From the NCBI GenBank assembly GCA_943736015.1, contig OX031059.1:23081001-23145000 (forward strand): a stretch of 64,000 nt of DNA, read 5' to 3'. Position 1 is the first letter of the stretch; each line of letters begins with the position of its first letter. This stretch comes from Tridacna crocea (lineage: Eukaryota; Mollusca; Bivalvia; Cardiida; Cardiidae). Below, piece by piece: positions 9,901 through 18,200 of the stretch. The notes beneath the pieces were generated by a model, which was not told the origin of the DNA, ran no database searches, and saw nothing but the letters and a program-made list of their open reading frames with translations. A program made the position numbers and the translations under genes.

Positions 9901-12175
9901 GTTTAATGTAATTTTGCAGCAGTCAACCCATTTAACCATACTTTCTTAGAGTTTCTTTTAACAAGTGATTTGCACATTAAAAGCCCAGTGGCAGCAAAAA
10001 AAAAAACAATGTAGGTGTTAAAATGCATGTAAATTTGAATCATACTATTCAAAAAAAGAAAACACACTGAAACTGACAAATTAACTTTTACACGATCTTT
10101 CCAAGAACTAGTTGCCGGCAGAAAAATAAATTCAAAAGTAGGTAAAAAGTAAACAAAAGATACAGTGACCTGGCACCTTTAACCTGTTTTACTTTGTTTG
10201 AAAATTCATTTTTCTGCCAGTGCTTAATACTTGGACTGACCCTACACTGGCTACTTTCCCGCATATACACTGTAATAATAATGATGTGGGCCTGTGCTTT
10301 GAAAACTTGAGTTCATACTCAGGTGATTTCATGTTTAAACTTGCAGTCTTTCTTTTCTTATCATTTCAGTTCACAGCTTGAAAAGCACTACAGTTAAAAT
10401 GTTACATTTGCTGAAATACATTTAGTTTTTGGGGAGCATAACTAACTCAAAAGAAAATGGAAAGTGAGACATGCTCTATGAAAAGGGGGCTTAATGCATC
10501 TGCAAAAAAGTATCAACCCATGTCAGCCTGCACGGACCCCATCCAAAACTTTTCACAATCTGTCAATTTTCTGTATGTCCAAGGACCAGTCTACCTCATG
10601 ATTGAATTGTTTGTTATAAAAAGTGGATATTATGGATCCACAATTGTGAGATGCCTTGTCTGGCATTACTAATCATGGAGATGCCCTAAACCCCCTTTTG
10701 CAACAGTATGGTTCAAATGTTTTTACCGACCTGCCTGTGTACTGTAAGAATTCCTTTTTGAAGAAAATTTTCATGTTGAACATACTTGACATCTGGGAAA
10801 CCTGGACAACAAAAACAAGTCTGTTTTATCATACATCAATGAACATTTTCACCTTAGCATTTCTTGTTAGCACCATAAGAGGTATGTGCATGTTACTGAT
10901 AAAGTTAGAATCTTCTATGAGAATACTGACTTAACCTGTTACCACACTGCAAAATTGTTTTCCTATCCAAATTGAAGGCAATATTGATACTGATGATTTC
11001 ATAGTGGCTGAATTAATACAATTTTTATTTGATAAGGTAGAAAATGTTTCGGGAAAAGGAGAAAATGCTGGTTGCAGGTTTTTTCTCCTTTTCCCATAAT
11101 GTTTTCAAAAGGCTTCTCCGTCAGGGTCATTAAAAGTTGTAATTGTGTGGTAAACAGTTAAAGGACTAAGTTGATTTACTAATTTGCTTCTTGAGTTTAC
11201 AAAATTGAGCTTGCCTTAACCCTTCACCAAAGAACAAACATATTGAAAGCACTTGCAGACGACAAAACACAAGCGCAACTCAAAAATTGAAATTTACTTC
11301 CAGCAGGGTAGAAAAGCTTGTGGAAAAAGGAGAAAATGCTGATTACCAGCATTTTCTCCTTTTCCCACAAGCTTTTTAAAAGGCTTCTATCTCAGGGTCG
11401 TAAAAACCAGGGATTGTTTGGTAAAGGGTTAAAAGACCATGTGTCGTATGAGACCACTTTATTTACTTCCCGGCGGTGGTCTTTGAACACAGGCTTGGCA
11501 GTCTTTGGTAATCATTTTGATCTCATGAAATAAAAGGTCATTAACTTATTTCTAAACAATAAAATTTTAAGCTTATCAAAAATGGAAAAATTTGTATTTG
11601 ACAAATTAAATGGGAACACAACTTAATGATTTTTTTCCCCTAAAAGGAAAGAAAAAAAGCAAATGCTGGTTAGACTAGTCACAGTTTTTTAATCATATTC
11701 ATTTTCCCATAGATCTTTACCATACAATAAATTCAGATCTGTTTGAATTATAGACTTGAAAACATTTGCAGATGACAAATAAAATGGTACTAAACTTCTA
11801 AACCTTTTCCTTAAAAGGGTATAAAAAAAACATTCTGAAAAAGTGAGAAATGCTGGTTACCTTTAGCACGTTTTCCTTTTACCATAATGTTTTCAAAAGC
11901 CTTTTTCCTCAGGATTGCTACAACACAGCAGTTTCTGAATAAAAGTTCAGTATCATGATATGAAAAAGAAATAAAACATTAATGCTTACTGTACATGGTG
12001 TCTTTTGAATTCCTTCTTTGATTTTATAAGCAGCTGCGCTCACATCATGAAAGGAAACAGCTACAGGGTTGTCTGGATCACAAAACTTGTCCTTCAGTAC
12101 TTGGTCATCTTCCCCATCCTCTGAACTACATGATTTCAGGCGTTTCAGAAGAGGTTCTTTTATTGTGTGATCCAT
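797..12175 (-). CDS. L-threonine dehydratase / threonine ammonia-lyase-like PLP enzyme, 10 exons, 3' end outside window
   Basis: Fold-type II PLP enzyme expected to deaminate L-threonine (or L-serine) to a 2-oxoacid and ammonia. Spliced minus-strand exons: 12175-11990, 10801-10731, 9259-9214, 8795-8610, 7720-7665, 6158-5996, 5031-4941, 4303-4228, 3068-2943, 964-797. All have GT-AG borders and the phases agree, giving 389 residues plus two bases. Seen: SFKERGA with the expected Schiff-base Lys at residue 88; SAGNHA at 112-117, the cofactor-contacting Asn loop; VGGGGLIAG with the tetraglycine phosphate loop at 214-217; GAGATG near 313. From about 335 the protein continues into an ACT-like segment (VVIALCGGNID, then DRPGGIAEL), as in the longer TdcB/IlvA-type enzymes rather than the shorter animal serine racemases. 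The last exon breaks in phase 2, and no continuation is visible left of 797. The ATG at 12175 is the first Met of exon 1. Serine racemase is the main alternative; the ACT-like tail argues against it. Confidence 0.92.
1125..1272 (+). mobile_element. Family A MITE lacking the hairpin (internal deletion)
   Basis: TTAA at both ends and both outer arms are present, but the central palindrome is missing. It runs from GAAATTTGTTTTCC directly into TTTCTTTCTCAGGG. Lies in intron 9 of the threonine dehydratase gene. Confidence 0.8.
1607..1813 (+). mobile_element. Family A MITE with half hairpin
   Basis: TTAACCCTTTACCAAAC start and GTAAAGGGTTAA end. The second hairpin arm is deleted (GCTGGTTACCAATGTTTTC). 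Intron 9. Confidence 0.85.
2138..2365 (-). mobile_element. Hairpin MITE, family A
   Basis: TTAA on both sides, full palindrome, intron 9. A terminal fragment of another copy ends at the same left TTAA (about 2103-2141). Confidence 0.88.
2943..3068 (-). CDS. Threonine dehydratase exon 9
   Basis: Encodes (K)EENIALSILRLLELEKAVV then EGAGATGLAAIIEGLLPELE and GK plus AA. GAGATGLAA is the helix-capping loop near the PLP ring nitrogen. A TAA lies just past the donor, so reading through the intron would stop at once. Confidence 0.92.
3196..3408 (+). mobile_element. Hairpin MITE, family A
   Basis: Ends GGTAATGGGTTAA; first hairpin arm partly lost. Its right TTAA (3405-3408) is also the left TTAA of the next copy. 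Intron 8 of the threonine dehydratase gene. Confidence 0.83.
3405..3607 (-). mobile_element. Hairpin MITE, family A, joined tail-to-tail
   Basis: Minus-oriented, palindrome present with tip GATATCGAGC, TTAA shared with the preceding copy and a second TTAA at 3604-3607. Confidence 0.75.
4228..4303 (-). CDS. Threonine dehydratase exon 8
   Basis: Encodes (G)LAVPTVGVNAFETAKSLIDK then MVVV plus AA, completing the 'DGLAVPxVG' motif split across intron 7. Acceptor gacaacag, donor gtgagt. Confidence 0.92.
4941..5031 (-). CDS. Threonine dehydratase exon 7
   Basis: Encodes GVESERCASFTEAMKAGRPV then YTETKSTLAD plus G, following on from VQII to give the usual 'VQIIGVES' junction. Acceptor ttattccag, donor gtatgt. 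Confidence 0.92.
5052..5300. repeat. Imperfect tandem repeat, about 40-bp unit
   Basis: Roughly six diverging copies of a unit containing TTATCCCTCTGCC, GCAGGATTAAG and AGATAAACC. The array begins just past exon 7 on the acceptor side, in intron 6 of the threonine dehydratase gene. Confidence 0.8.
5996..6158 (-). CDS. Threonine dehydratase exon 6 (tetraglycine loop)
   Basis: Encodes (G)YDHPHILAGQGTMGLEIVE, then IIPVGGGGLIAGSALAIKNL and RPHVQII. The GGGG run binds the PLP phosphate in this fold. Acceptor ccctgtag, donor gtgagc. Confidence 0.93.
6798..7026 (-). mobile_element. Hairpin MITE, family A
   Basis: TTAACTCTTTACCACAC start, TTTGGTAAATAGGTTAA end, complete palindrome with two changes. 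Intron 5. Confidence 0.85.
7197..7434 (-). mobile_element. Hairpin MITE, family A, with enlarged loop
   Basis: Starts CACCCTTTACCAAAC. The hairpin tip carries an extra AACCACT between the arms, giving a larger loop than other copies. Intron 5. Confidence 0.8.
7665..7720 (-). CDS. Threonine dehydratase exon 5
   Basis: A 56-nt exon, SREHAMVLGKDQGLMYIN plus GG. It matches the 'A...A...G..Y(V/I)....YDHP' stretch of the family. Acceptor acactag, donor gtgagt. Confidence 0.88.
8044..8271 (-). mobile_element. Hairpin MITE, 'CCCAAAC' subfamily
   Basis: TTAACCCTTTCCCAAAC start and GTTTGGGAAAGGGTTAA end, an exact 17-bp terminal inverted repeat including TTAA. Intron 4. Confidence 0.9.
8325..8437 (+). 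mobile_element. Right half of a family A MITE
   Basis: From hairpin to right terminus only; shares TTAA 8434-8437 with the next copy. Confidence 0.75.
8434..8600 (-). mobile_element. Family A MITE abutting a splice donor
   Basis: First hairpin arm deleted, TTAA at both ends. Its TTAA (8597-8600) lies 3 bp from the gtaagt donor of exon 4. Confidence 0.82.
8610..8795 (-). CDS. Threonine dehydratase exon 4 (SAGNHA loop)
   Basis: Encodes EQRREGVIAASAGNHALALS and continues to KGVNISE, 62 codons, phase 0 on both sides. SAGNHA contacts the cofactor, and MPTIAPLMKIQACKTFGATV is the typical following segment. The donor gtaagt is followed within 3 bp by the TTAA end of a MITE. Confidence 0.93.
9214..9259 (-). 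CDS. Threonine dehydratase exon 3 with the PLP lysine
   Basis: A 46-nt exon encoding (S)FKERGARYTLMMLSK. The Lys of FKERG is the residue expected to form the internal aldimine with PLP. Acceptor ctttccag, donor gtatgc. Confidence 0.92.
9308..9507 (-). mobile_element. Degraded family A MITE
   Basis: ACCCTGAGATAGAAGG, a decayed hairpin (GGAGGAAATGCTTATAAAAA...) and a terminal TTTTGTAAAGAG are recognisable. Intron 2. Confidence 0.6.
9642..9894 (-). mobile_element. Hairpin MITE, family A, with short internal duplication
   Basis: TTAA at both ends, full palindrome. A short segment (TTCTTTTTACCCTTTTCAAA) is duplicated after the second arm. Intron 2. Confidence 0.88.
10475..10680 (+). repeat. Family B dispersed repeat
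   Basis: Contains the GGGGCTTAATGCATCTGC and GTCAGCCTGCACGGAC blocks seen again near 16,100, 25,950, 29,000, 29,800, 31,850, 36,450, 40,880, 57,800 and 63,620. Sits next to exon 2. Confidence 0.7.
10731..10801 (-). CDS. Threonine dehydratase exon 2 (residues 63-85)
   Basis: Short 71-nt exon too small to show as an open frame. Acceptor ttgtccag, donor gtcggt. Translation VSQMSSMFNMKIFFKKEFLQ then YTG plus AG matches the family pattern 'RSxxLSxLTGxxIYxKxExLQxTGS' and completes the Ser of SFKERGA across the splice. Confidence 0.87.
10931..11161 (+). mobile_element. Hairpin MITE, family A
   Basis: TTAA ends, first arm intact, tip mutated to GGTTGCAGG. Intron 1. Confidence 0.82.
11216..11432 (+). 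mobile_element. Hairpin MITE, family A, with covarying arms
   Basis: TTAA ends. Both arms read AAGCTTGTGG / CCACAAGCTT instead of the common ACATTGTGGG / CCCACAATGT, so pairing is kept. Intron 1. Confidence 0.9.
11713..11925 (+). mobile_element. Degraded family A MITE
   Basis: ATTTGCAGATGACAAATAAA and GTTTTCAAAAGCC blocks with a decayed hairpin, ending about 65 bp from exon 1. Confidence 0.55.
11990..12175 (-). CDS. Threonine dehydratase exon 1 (residues 1-62)
   Basis: Starts at ATG 12175-12173 and ends in phase 0 before donor gtaag. It encodes an acidic, Ser-rich leader followed by SFHDVSAAAYKIKEGIQKTP, the usual first helix of the family. Confidence 0.9.
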
Positions 12176-12237
12176 TCTAGTCTATTCAGTCTATGTGAAG
12201 GAATCTGCTCAGATCTGTGAAACACAAACAAAAAACT

Positions 12238-12467
12238 TTTACTCTTTACCAAAAGACAAAATTTTAGACTAGTCCAAATTGGAAGCATTTGCAGACGACA
12301 AAATTAATGCGACTCAAAAACTGAAATTTGTTTGGGAAGAGAGGAAAACATCGAAGGAAAAGGAAAATATGCTGGTTCTCCTTTCCCAACAATGTTTTCA
12401 GAAGGTGTTCTTTTCCCACAAAGTTTTCAGGGTCATGAAACCCAGGTTTTGTTTGGTACATGGTTAA
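12238..12467 (+). mobile_element. Family A MITE, shortened hairpin
   Basis: Starts TTTACTCTTTACCAAAAG and ends TTTGGTACATGGTTAA. The hairpin is mutated. It lies just upstream of the threonine dehydratase start codon. Confidence 0.78.
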
Positions 12468-12497
12468 TGTAAAGCCGCTAACCCATTATTAACCCTG

Positions 12498-12660
12498 GCA
12501 CAGATCACAGGAATCGGATGTTAAGTTGGTGAAAATATCTAAATGTCAGCCGAAGTGGTCACTCTCTATTATAAATGTATATTTATAATAGAGAGTGACC
12601 ACTTCGGCTGACATTTAGCCATTTTCACTAACTAAACGTCCGATTCCTGTGCACAGATCC
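12498..12660. mobile_element. Palindromic element with perfect 36-bp core arms
   Basis: Core arms 12541-12576 and 12581-12616 are exact reverse complements separated by GTAT. Less perfect outer arms extend to about 12498 and 12660 (CACAGGAATCGG / CCGATTCCTGTG). Confidence 0.9.
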
Positions 12661-12723
12661 CCATCAGTAATTTTTTTGGGGGCACCCAAAGTGCCTTCAA
12701 GTCCTGAAAAAAGTTCCTACATT

Positions 12724-13086
12724 CTATATTCTACCTTGGTATCCATGTATTCCTAGAGTTGTCCTAGAAACAAGAGTTATATGTAGATAAGAGTGGTGGG
12801 GGCAAATATTGAGCCAGCCTTCTTTAGTTTTGAAGGTCAGATTTTCTTGAAAAATGTCAAACCATGGATCATTTTGAGAGTAAGAATAACTGAAGTCCGG
12901 CTTCTTATACTTTAGGTTCATTTCATGTAATGAGCTCGGTAAGAAAACGACAAAACTTGTATTTTGTAAAACCTGTAACCTGGTCGTCTTTTTGCCATTG
13001 ACATTTTTTTGGTACGTTAATAACTGGGACGAACGCAAATGCAAACTTTTTCGAAGATCGACAGCCTTTTGTTGGGTTACAGGCAT
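12724..13086 (-). CDS. Unrecognised 120-codon open frame, possibly not coding
   Basis: An open frame free of obvious repeats, running from an ATG after a T-rich run. I recognise no domain. It could be part of an upstream untranslated exon of the threonine dehydratase gene (a GT donor-like site, CAAG|gtagaa, lies near its end), a small lineage-specific gene, or chance. Its composition is mixed, with no signal peptide or membrane segment. Confidence 0.2.
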   Translation of the reverse strand: MPVTQQKAVDLRKSLHLRSSQLLTYQKNVNGKKTTRLQVLQNTSFVVFLPSSLHEMNLKYKKPDFSYSYSQNDPWFDIFQENLTFKTKEGWLNICPHHSYLHITLVSRTTLGIHGYQGRI

Positions 13087-13776
13087 GAAAAAAAAAAAAG
13101 AACAGTTTTCGAATAAGAAAAAGCAATAGATCTAGTTACCTTACAGTTGTGTTCAAAATTTCTTTCACGATTACATGGTTCAGGTTTTCACGCTTTCAGT
13201 TTCAGTCTCGGCGTTCTGTGTTTGCAGCCGAACCTCCAAATTTTTAATAAATCGGGCGGTATTTTCCAGTTTTAACCAGTCTAGATGAAGGCAAACAAAC
13301 AATTTGTGACCTGTATTTGTGCCACTTGATAAAGAATATCGTTGTTGTTTTTAATTCGCCGAAGCATGAATCATTTGTACTTTTTTCATAAACAAAAAAT
13401 AAGGAAGAACGTCGCATGTGTACGCATATTCTATGGTGTAAGGGAGGCAACTCGTACAGCATTAGAAGGCAATAAATATAGAAGTTGTTTCCCTTGCATG
13501 ACCGGGCAATGCCAACTATGTTCTTATCCTACCAACTTTCAAAATACTATGAATCAACACCCCCGGAGTGCTCTGACCTTTCACAAAACAACCCATGAGG
13601 AAGACATGTTTTTTAAATTGCACTGCTGGAATACGCCGAGAAAACACTGGTTAGCATTCTTTTTAACATTTTCCAAATGACGCTTAGAAACCAAACCCAA
13701 TTATTAGAGACAAATTTATGGAATGCAACTATTCTTAATATGAACAAGTCCCCCCTTTTTTTGTCGGCTAATTTAA

Positions 13777-13929
13777 TTAACTCTTTACCAACGACAAAAT
13801 TATTGACTGATTGAAATTGACAGATCCTTCCCAAATCAAATTTAGATTTTACAGTCACATTTATTTTGTCGTCTGCATATGCTTTCAATTTGGACCAGTC
13901 TATGAATTTGTCGTTTGGTAAAGAGTTAA
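13777..13929 (-). mobile_element. Family A MITE with central deletion
   Basis: TTAACTCTTTACC...GGTAAAGAGTTAA ends present, hairpin absent. Confidence 0.82.
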
Positions 13930-14310
13930 AACCTTTTTAAATTGATTGCTATGTTTGGTGTTTTACGCCGTTTTCAATATCATTAAACTTATATCCTGGC
14001 GACTATCACACTTATCCATGCTCTCCTAGAGTTCACTGCAAACAACCTCTCCCGATTACATGAGTTGCTTTCAAATATTACGATTTTCGTAAGAATGATC
14101 AGCAGACAGAGAGGAATGAAGTCCAACTCTTGTCGTTAATCATCAGAGAGAAATCGGCCGAGCTGAAGATTCGAAGAAGCGAACAATTTGTTTCAAACCC
14201 TGTACATTACCGATTGACCTATAGGCCTAAGGCTCGGCTTGACCCAATTGAAAGCATTTGCAGACAGTAATTTGAACATGGCTTTAAAGACAGAGTACGT
14301 ATTTCAAAAG

Positions 14311-14838
14311 GCAATAAAACATTATCACACTGCAAAGAAATTTCTCGTGATCTGAATGGATGTAATGCCCCGAACGTATATCATGTACACTGGCAAAACC
14401 AACTTATAGCCAGTTTCCCTTTTTGGAGCCCCGTATACAAAACCACACTATCAGTGCAACATCCGAAATGGCGGCGTCGATCAAGATATTAAACATCCAT
14501 ATTATTCGCTAAGCTGCACGTTTTAGCACGTATTACCAAGGTTTATTAACAGTGACACCATTTTGACGTCAGTTTTCATTGAATTGGGGCACTTATAATA
14601 AGGAAAATTCAACATCGTCGCCGCACTCCAATTTTTAAACAAACAAACAAAAAACTCGCTTTTCAAACTTTGGAATGGTAAAACTTTGCAGTATAATAAA
14701 TTCGTTGTTCGATCAGGTTGCAGGGGACTTGGAAACTTGTCCACGGCTGTGTAGAATCATATCGCCACCTCGCATTCGGGTCGGGGGTGGAAAAAAAAAT
14801 GCAATTCCCCTGTCCCTTGACCGTACAACTAATACTGT
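14311..14838. repeat. Composite repeat, copy 1 of two
   Basis: Shares ACTGCAAAGAAATTTCTCGT, AATGGCGGCGTCGATC and AGGGGACTTGGAAACTTGT with 25411-25931, in the same order. The terminal palindrome is partly deleted here. Confidence 0.8.
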
Positions 14839-15105
14839 GATGAAAGGTACGCAGATAGAATCTGTGCACAGCCTCATACTTATACTGCTCTCTGTTAGAA
14901 ATAAAAAAAAAATCTTTTGGTCTATAATCTGTAGGTGAAAGTGCACAAAATTACTATCAGAATCCAAAAGGTTCAAGAAGCATGGACATTGGTCAGGAGG
15001 CATCAAGTTCATTTATTTACTGTTATGTCAATACTTGACCATTTCACAGATAAGGCGTTTAAATTTTTGTACCGTTCGGACCCTTCCTAATGTCTGTGCT
15101 AAACC

Positions 15106-15270
15106 ATGAGATCGGACTTAAAACCGCAGAATTCTAGTCTGTTTATAGTTTCTCTTGCGGGCCAGTGGATCTTATTGGTGGCGTTATGTGGCGTCACACT
15201 GGTACAATTTGTAAGAGTAGATAACCTCAGCAGGGAAGTAGAAATCCTAAAGGGCGGTCAAATCATTAAG
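15106..15270 (+). CDS. Collagen gene exon 1: tail and signal anchor
   Basis: 55 codons. [20 protein letters not shown] and VTLVQFV form one hydrophobic span near the N terminus, followed by charged [13 protein letters not shown], typical of a type II anchor leading into a coiled stalk. Donor gttcgt. Confidence 0.82.
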
Positions 15271-18200
15271 GTTCGTACTTAACTTAATTATTTTGAGATA
15301 TCGTCGATTTACTTCGAAAACCTCGTAACTACAGCTTGTTACAATCTGTAGCTACGAGGTTTTTGAAGTAAATCGACGATATTTTTTGTCAGCCAAATGC
15401 GTCTTAATCCTTCGGCTCAGGGCGGCATGGTTCACCAAAGCAGTAAGCAAGTGTCCAAATCCCCTGCCATCTGACCGTACAACTTATATAGATCTACTGT
15501 AAGTTATGGAACTCCATTGTATATGAACTCGTTCGTAACGGGATAGAAATGATTATGACCTGAAATTCAGCCAAAACTTCGACTATGGATCGCCAAAAGC
15601 AAAATGGTTTTTGTTTTTGAGTTTTCTGTCCGCCAAATCCTATATTGAATTCGTTTTTCTACAGGTGCAAAACCTTGTTGTATATATCGGATCGGGATAT
15701 CATTTCAATTTTCAATGCAGTAACTTATTTTACACGTCTTCTCATACATGTATACGTTGTAAGCGACAAAAATACGTAATAACTCCTGGCATTCATGTAT
15801 CCCCACGGAGTTTCATTTCTTTTCAGGAAAAGCCATCGGATCAGGTGCACAATCTAAAACGACAGAATCAACTGACTCTTGCTGATATTCAGGTAAGCTC
15901 AAATCAACTTTGGCATTAATCATAAAGGTAGAGTTAATGATATATTTCAGAATATGTAAGTCATGCTCTCTCAAAAAGGTGACTCGATGCATTTCCATGA
16001 TAAATGGTACCAAGTAGGCCATCACGTAATTATGGATTAGCTTAATCATAGAGTAGAATGGTCCTTGGATAAACAAAGAGGGGATCAATAGAGAAAAGTT
16101 TCGGCCAAGGTCAGCCTGCACGGACAGCGCTGACCGACCTGGGTCGATATCTTTCGCAGATGCATTGAGTCCCTTTCTTTCAGAGCATAGTTAAATAGAT
16201 TAAAGCTCAAGATAATCTGTGTTACACTCAATCAAACTGAGGATTTGTGATGGAAGGTGTATCAAGTCCGTCAACCTGCTCGTAACATTTAGGCCCAATC
16301 CTAAAGGACTGTTTCCATAACATACTTGTTATGTTTCTCCCGTCAGGGTCGGGAGACATCTTGTTTTCCCTGTGTGTCCGTTTGTCTGTCTGCCTCTCCG
16401 TCACAAAAAGTGTCAGCTCAGTAATTCGTAAACCTTGTAAGACATTTTGATAAAACTTCACACATCTGTAAAGAACTCTCTGCGCAGTCTACACAAGTTA
16501 ATCCGAGACGGCACTCTAGGACTATGTAGATTTTGTACACTTTCGCAAAATAAAAAATTACGTAAAAACAGAAAGTATCGTTTCGGACTAGACTGCGAAG
16601 AGTGTGCAGGCTGATTCGAGACAACACTTTACGGAAATCTCCGAATGCCCCTTTTGTCGCATCCTCGGATACCCCGGGGTCTCCCTATTTGCTACGCTAC
16701 ATCGACCCCTGGGACAATGGACAAGTAAAACTTTGAATCAGCCGCCGAAAATCGATACGAAACGTCATAGCGTACAGTCCACTCGCCCATCACAAAATGA
16801 TGATGGAACCAATGAAAAGCCAGCATTCGACCAGCGGTAAAGCGAGGGAAATTCAATTAATTGTCCCAGGGGTCGATGTAGCGCAGCAAATAGGGAGACC
16901 CCGGGGTATCCGAGGATACTTTTGTCGTATTGCAGGCCATTTGTGTAAGTAAATCTGTACTTGGGTCATACTCTGTAGAAGCGTGGTTTAGTCCGGCATC
17001 TTCACAAAGTGTCAAGGCATATCAGTCTCGAAGTAATAGAAAAAATGTATGCATTCTGTTCTATTCTGTACGTGTATTAAACCACGGGCTTCCGTGTTAC
17101 GACGAACTCCGCCACCTATAGTGTAATATATATTACACTATGGGTGGCAAAGTTCAACATTAACTCATTGCTAAATGACAAAATTTCAGACTGGTCCAAA
17201 TTGAAAGCAATTGCAGATGACAAAAATAAACATAACTCTAAATTTGAAATTTGTTTCCAGCAGGGTAGAAAACATTGCGGGAAAAGGAGAAAATGCTGGT
17301 TACCAGCATTTTCTCCTTTTCCCACAATGTTTTCAAAAGGCTTGTATTTCAGGCTCGTAAAAACCAGGGATCGTTTAGTAAAGGGTTCAACGAATGTATG
17401 TGTGCTAAACTCTCTATTTCATGAGCTTCGACCACCTGTCAAGCCTTATAATTCTTTATAGGCCGAGGTGCAGAAATACTGTCAAAATGGGACAGTCACT
17501 TGCCAGAGTGTGAAAGGTACATGTAACTATATCTTTATTTTTCGGAGTATAATAAGCAAGGGTAACAACCTACGTCACAGGAAGTGATATCGGACCTGTG
17601 CATTTTCGTAACTTATATTGAAAAGTAAGTACGATATGAAGATGAATGAGGCTGGCTTGGGTGGATACAAACGGACTACAAAGACTCTCATGTATTTATC
17701 TACGACATTAGATGAGTACATTTAATACTCTGATGTTTTAGACAGGAAGCAGATGTCTATATGCACAAACACTTTGACCAAATATAAAAAAGTGATTGGG
17801 TTTTAATAGTTGGTCGAAGTCTATTCCATTATTATGAGTAGTTCACAAAAGTTTTGACAAAAAACAAAGTCCCTAGGCATTGTACGCTTTGGAGGCGTAA
17901 AGACTTTTTCAGATCATTTAAAGGAACAATTACAAAAAAAAAAAACAGTCTTACCAAACACGCACACTGACGTTATATAACAAGGGTCCGATATCACTAC
18001 CTGTGACGTCACACTGACTTACGTTGTGAGGGGTGAATAAGGCGAACTAATGCTATTAAAAAGAACTTGTGTTCTACATGAAAGTAACTGGTTATCGGAT
18101 AAAATGGACCCATGTTATGCGATTGATACTGAAAGTATGTTTAGAATGATGATACAGCACCATCTGAATCAGTTACCCAAGTATTATGAAACAGATGACG

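Larger units (their letters stand above)
12176..15105. other. Intergenic region between two diverging genes
   Basis: This interval should hold both 5' UTRs and promoters. I see no clear TATA box or other core element. It contains a family A MITE, the palindromic element at 12498-12660, a deleted MITE at 13777-13929, the composite repeat at 14311-14838 and one unexplained 120-codon minus-strand open frame. Confidence 0.7.
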
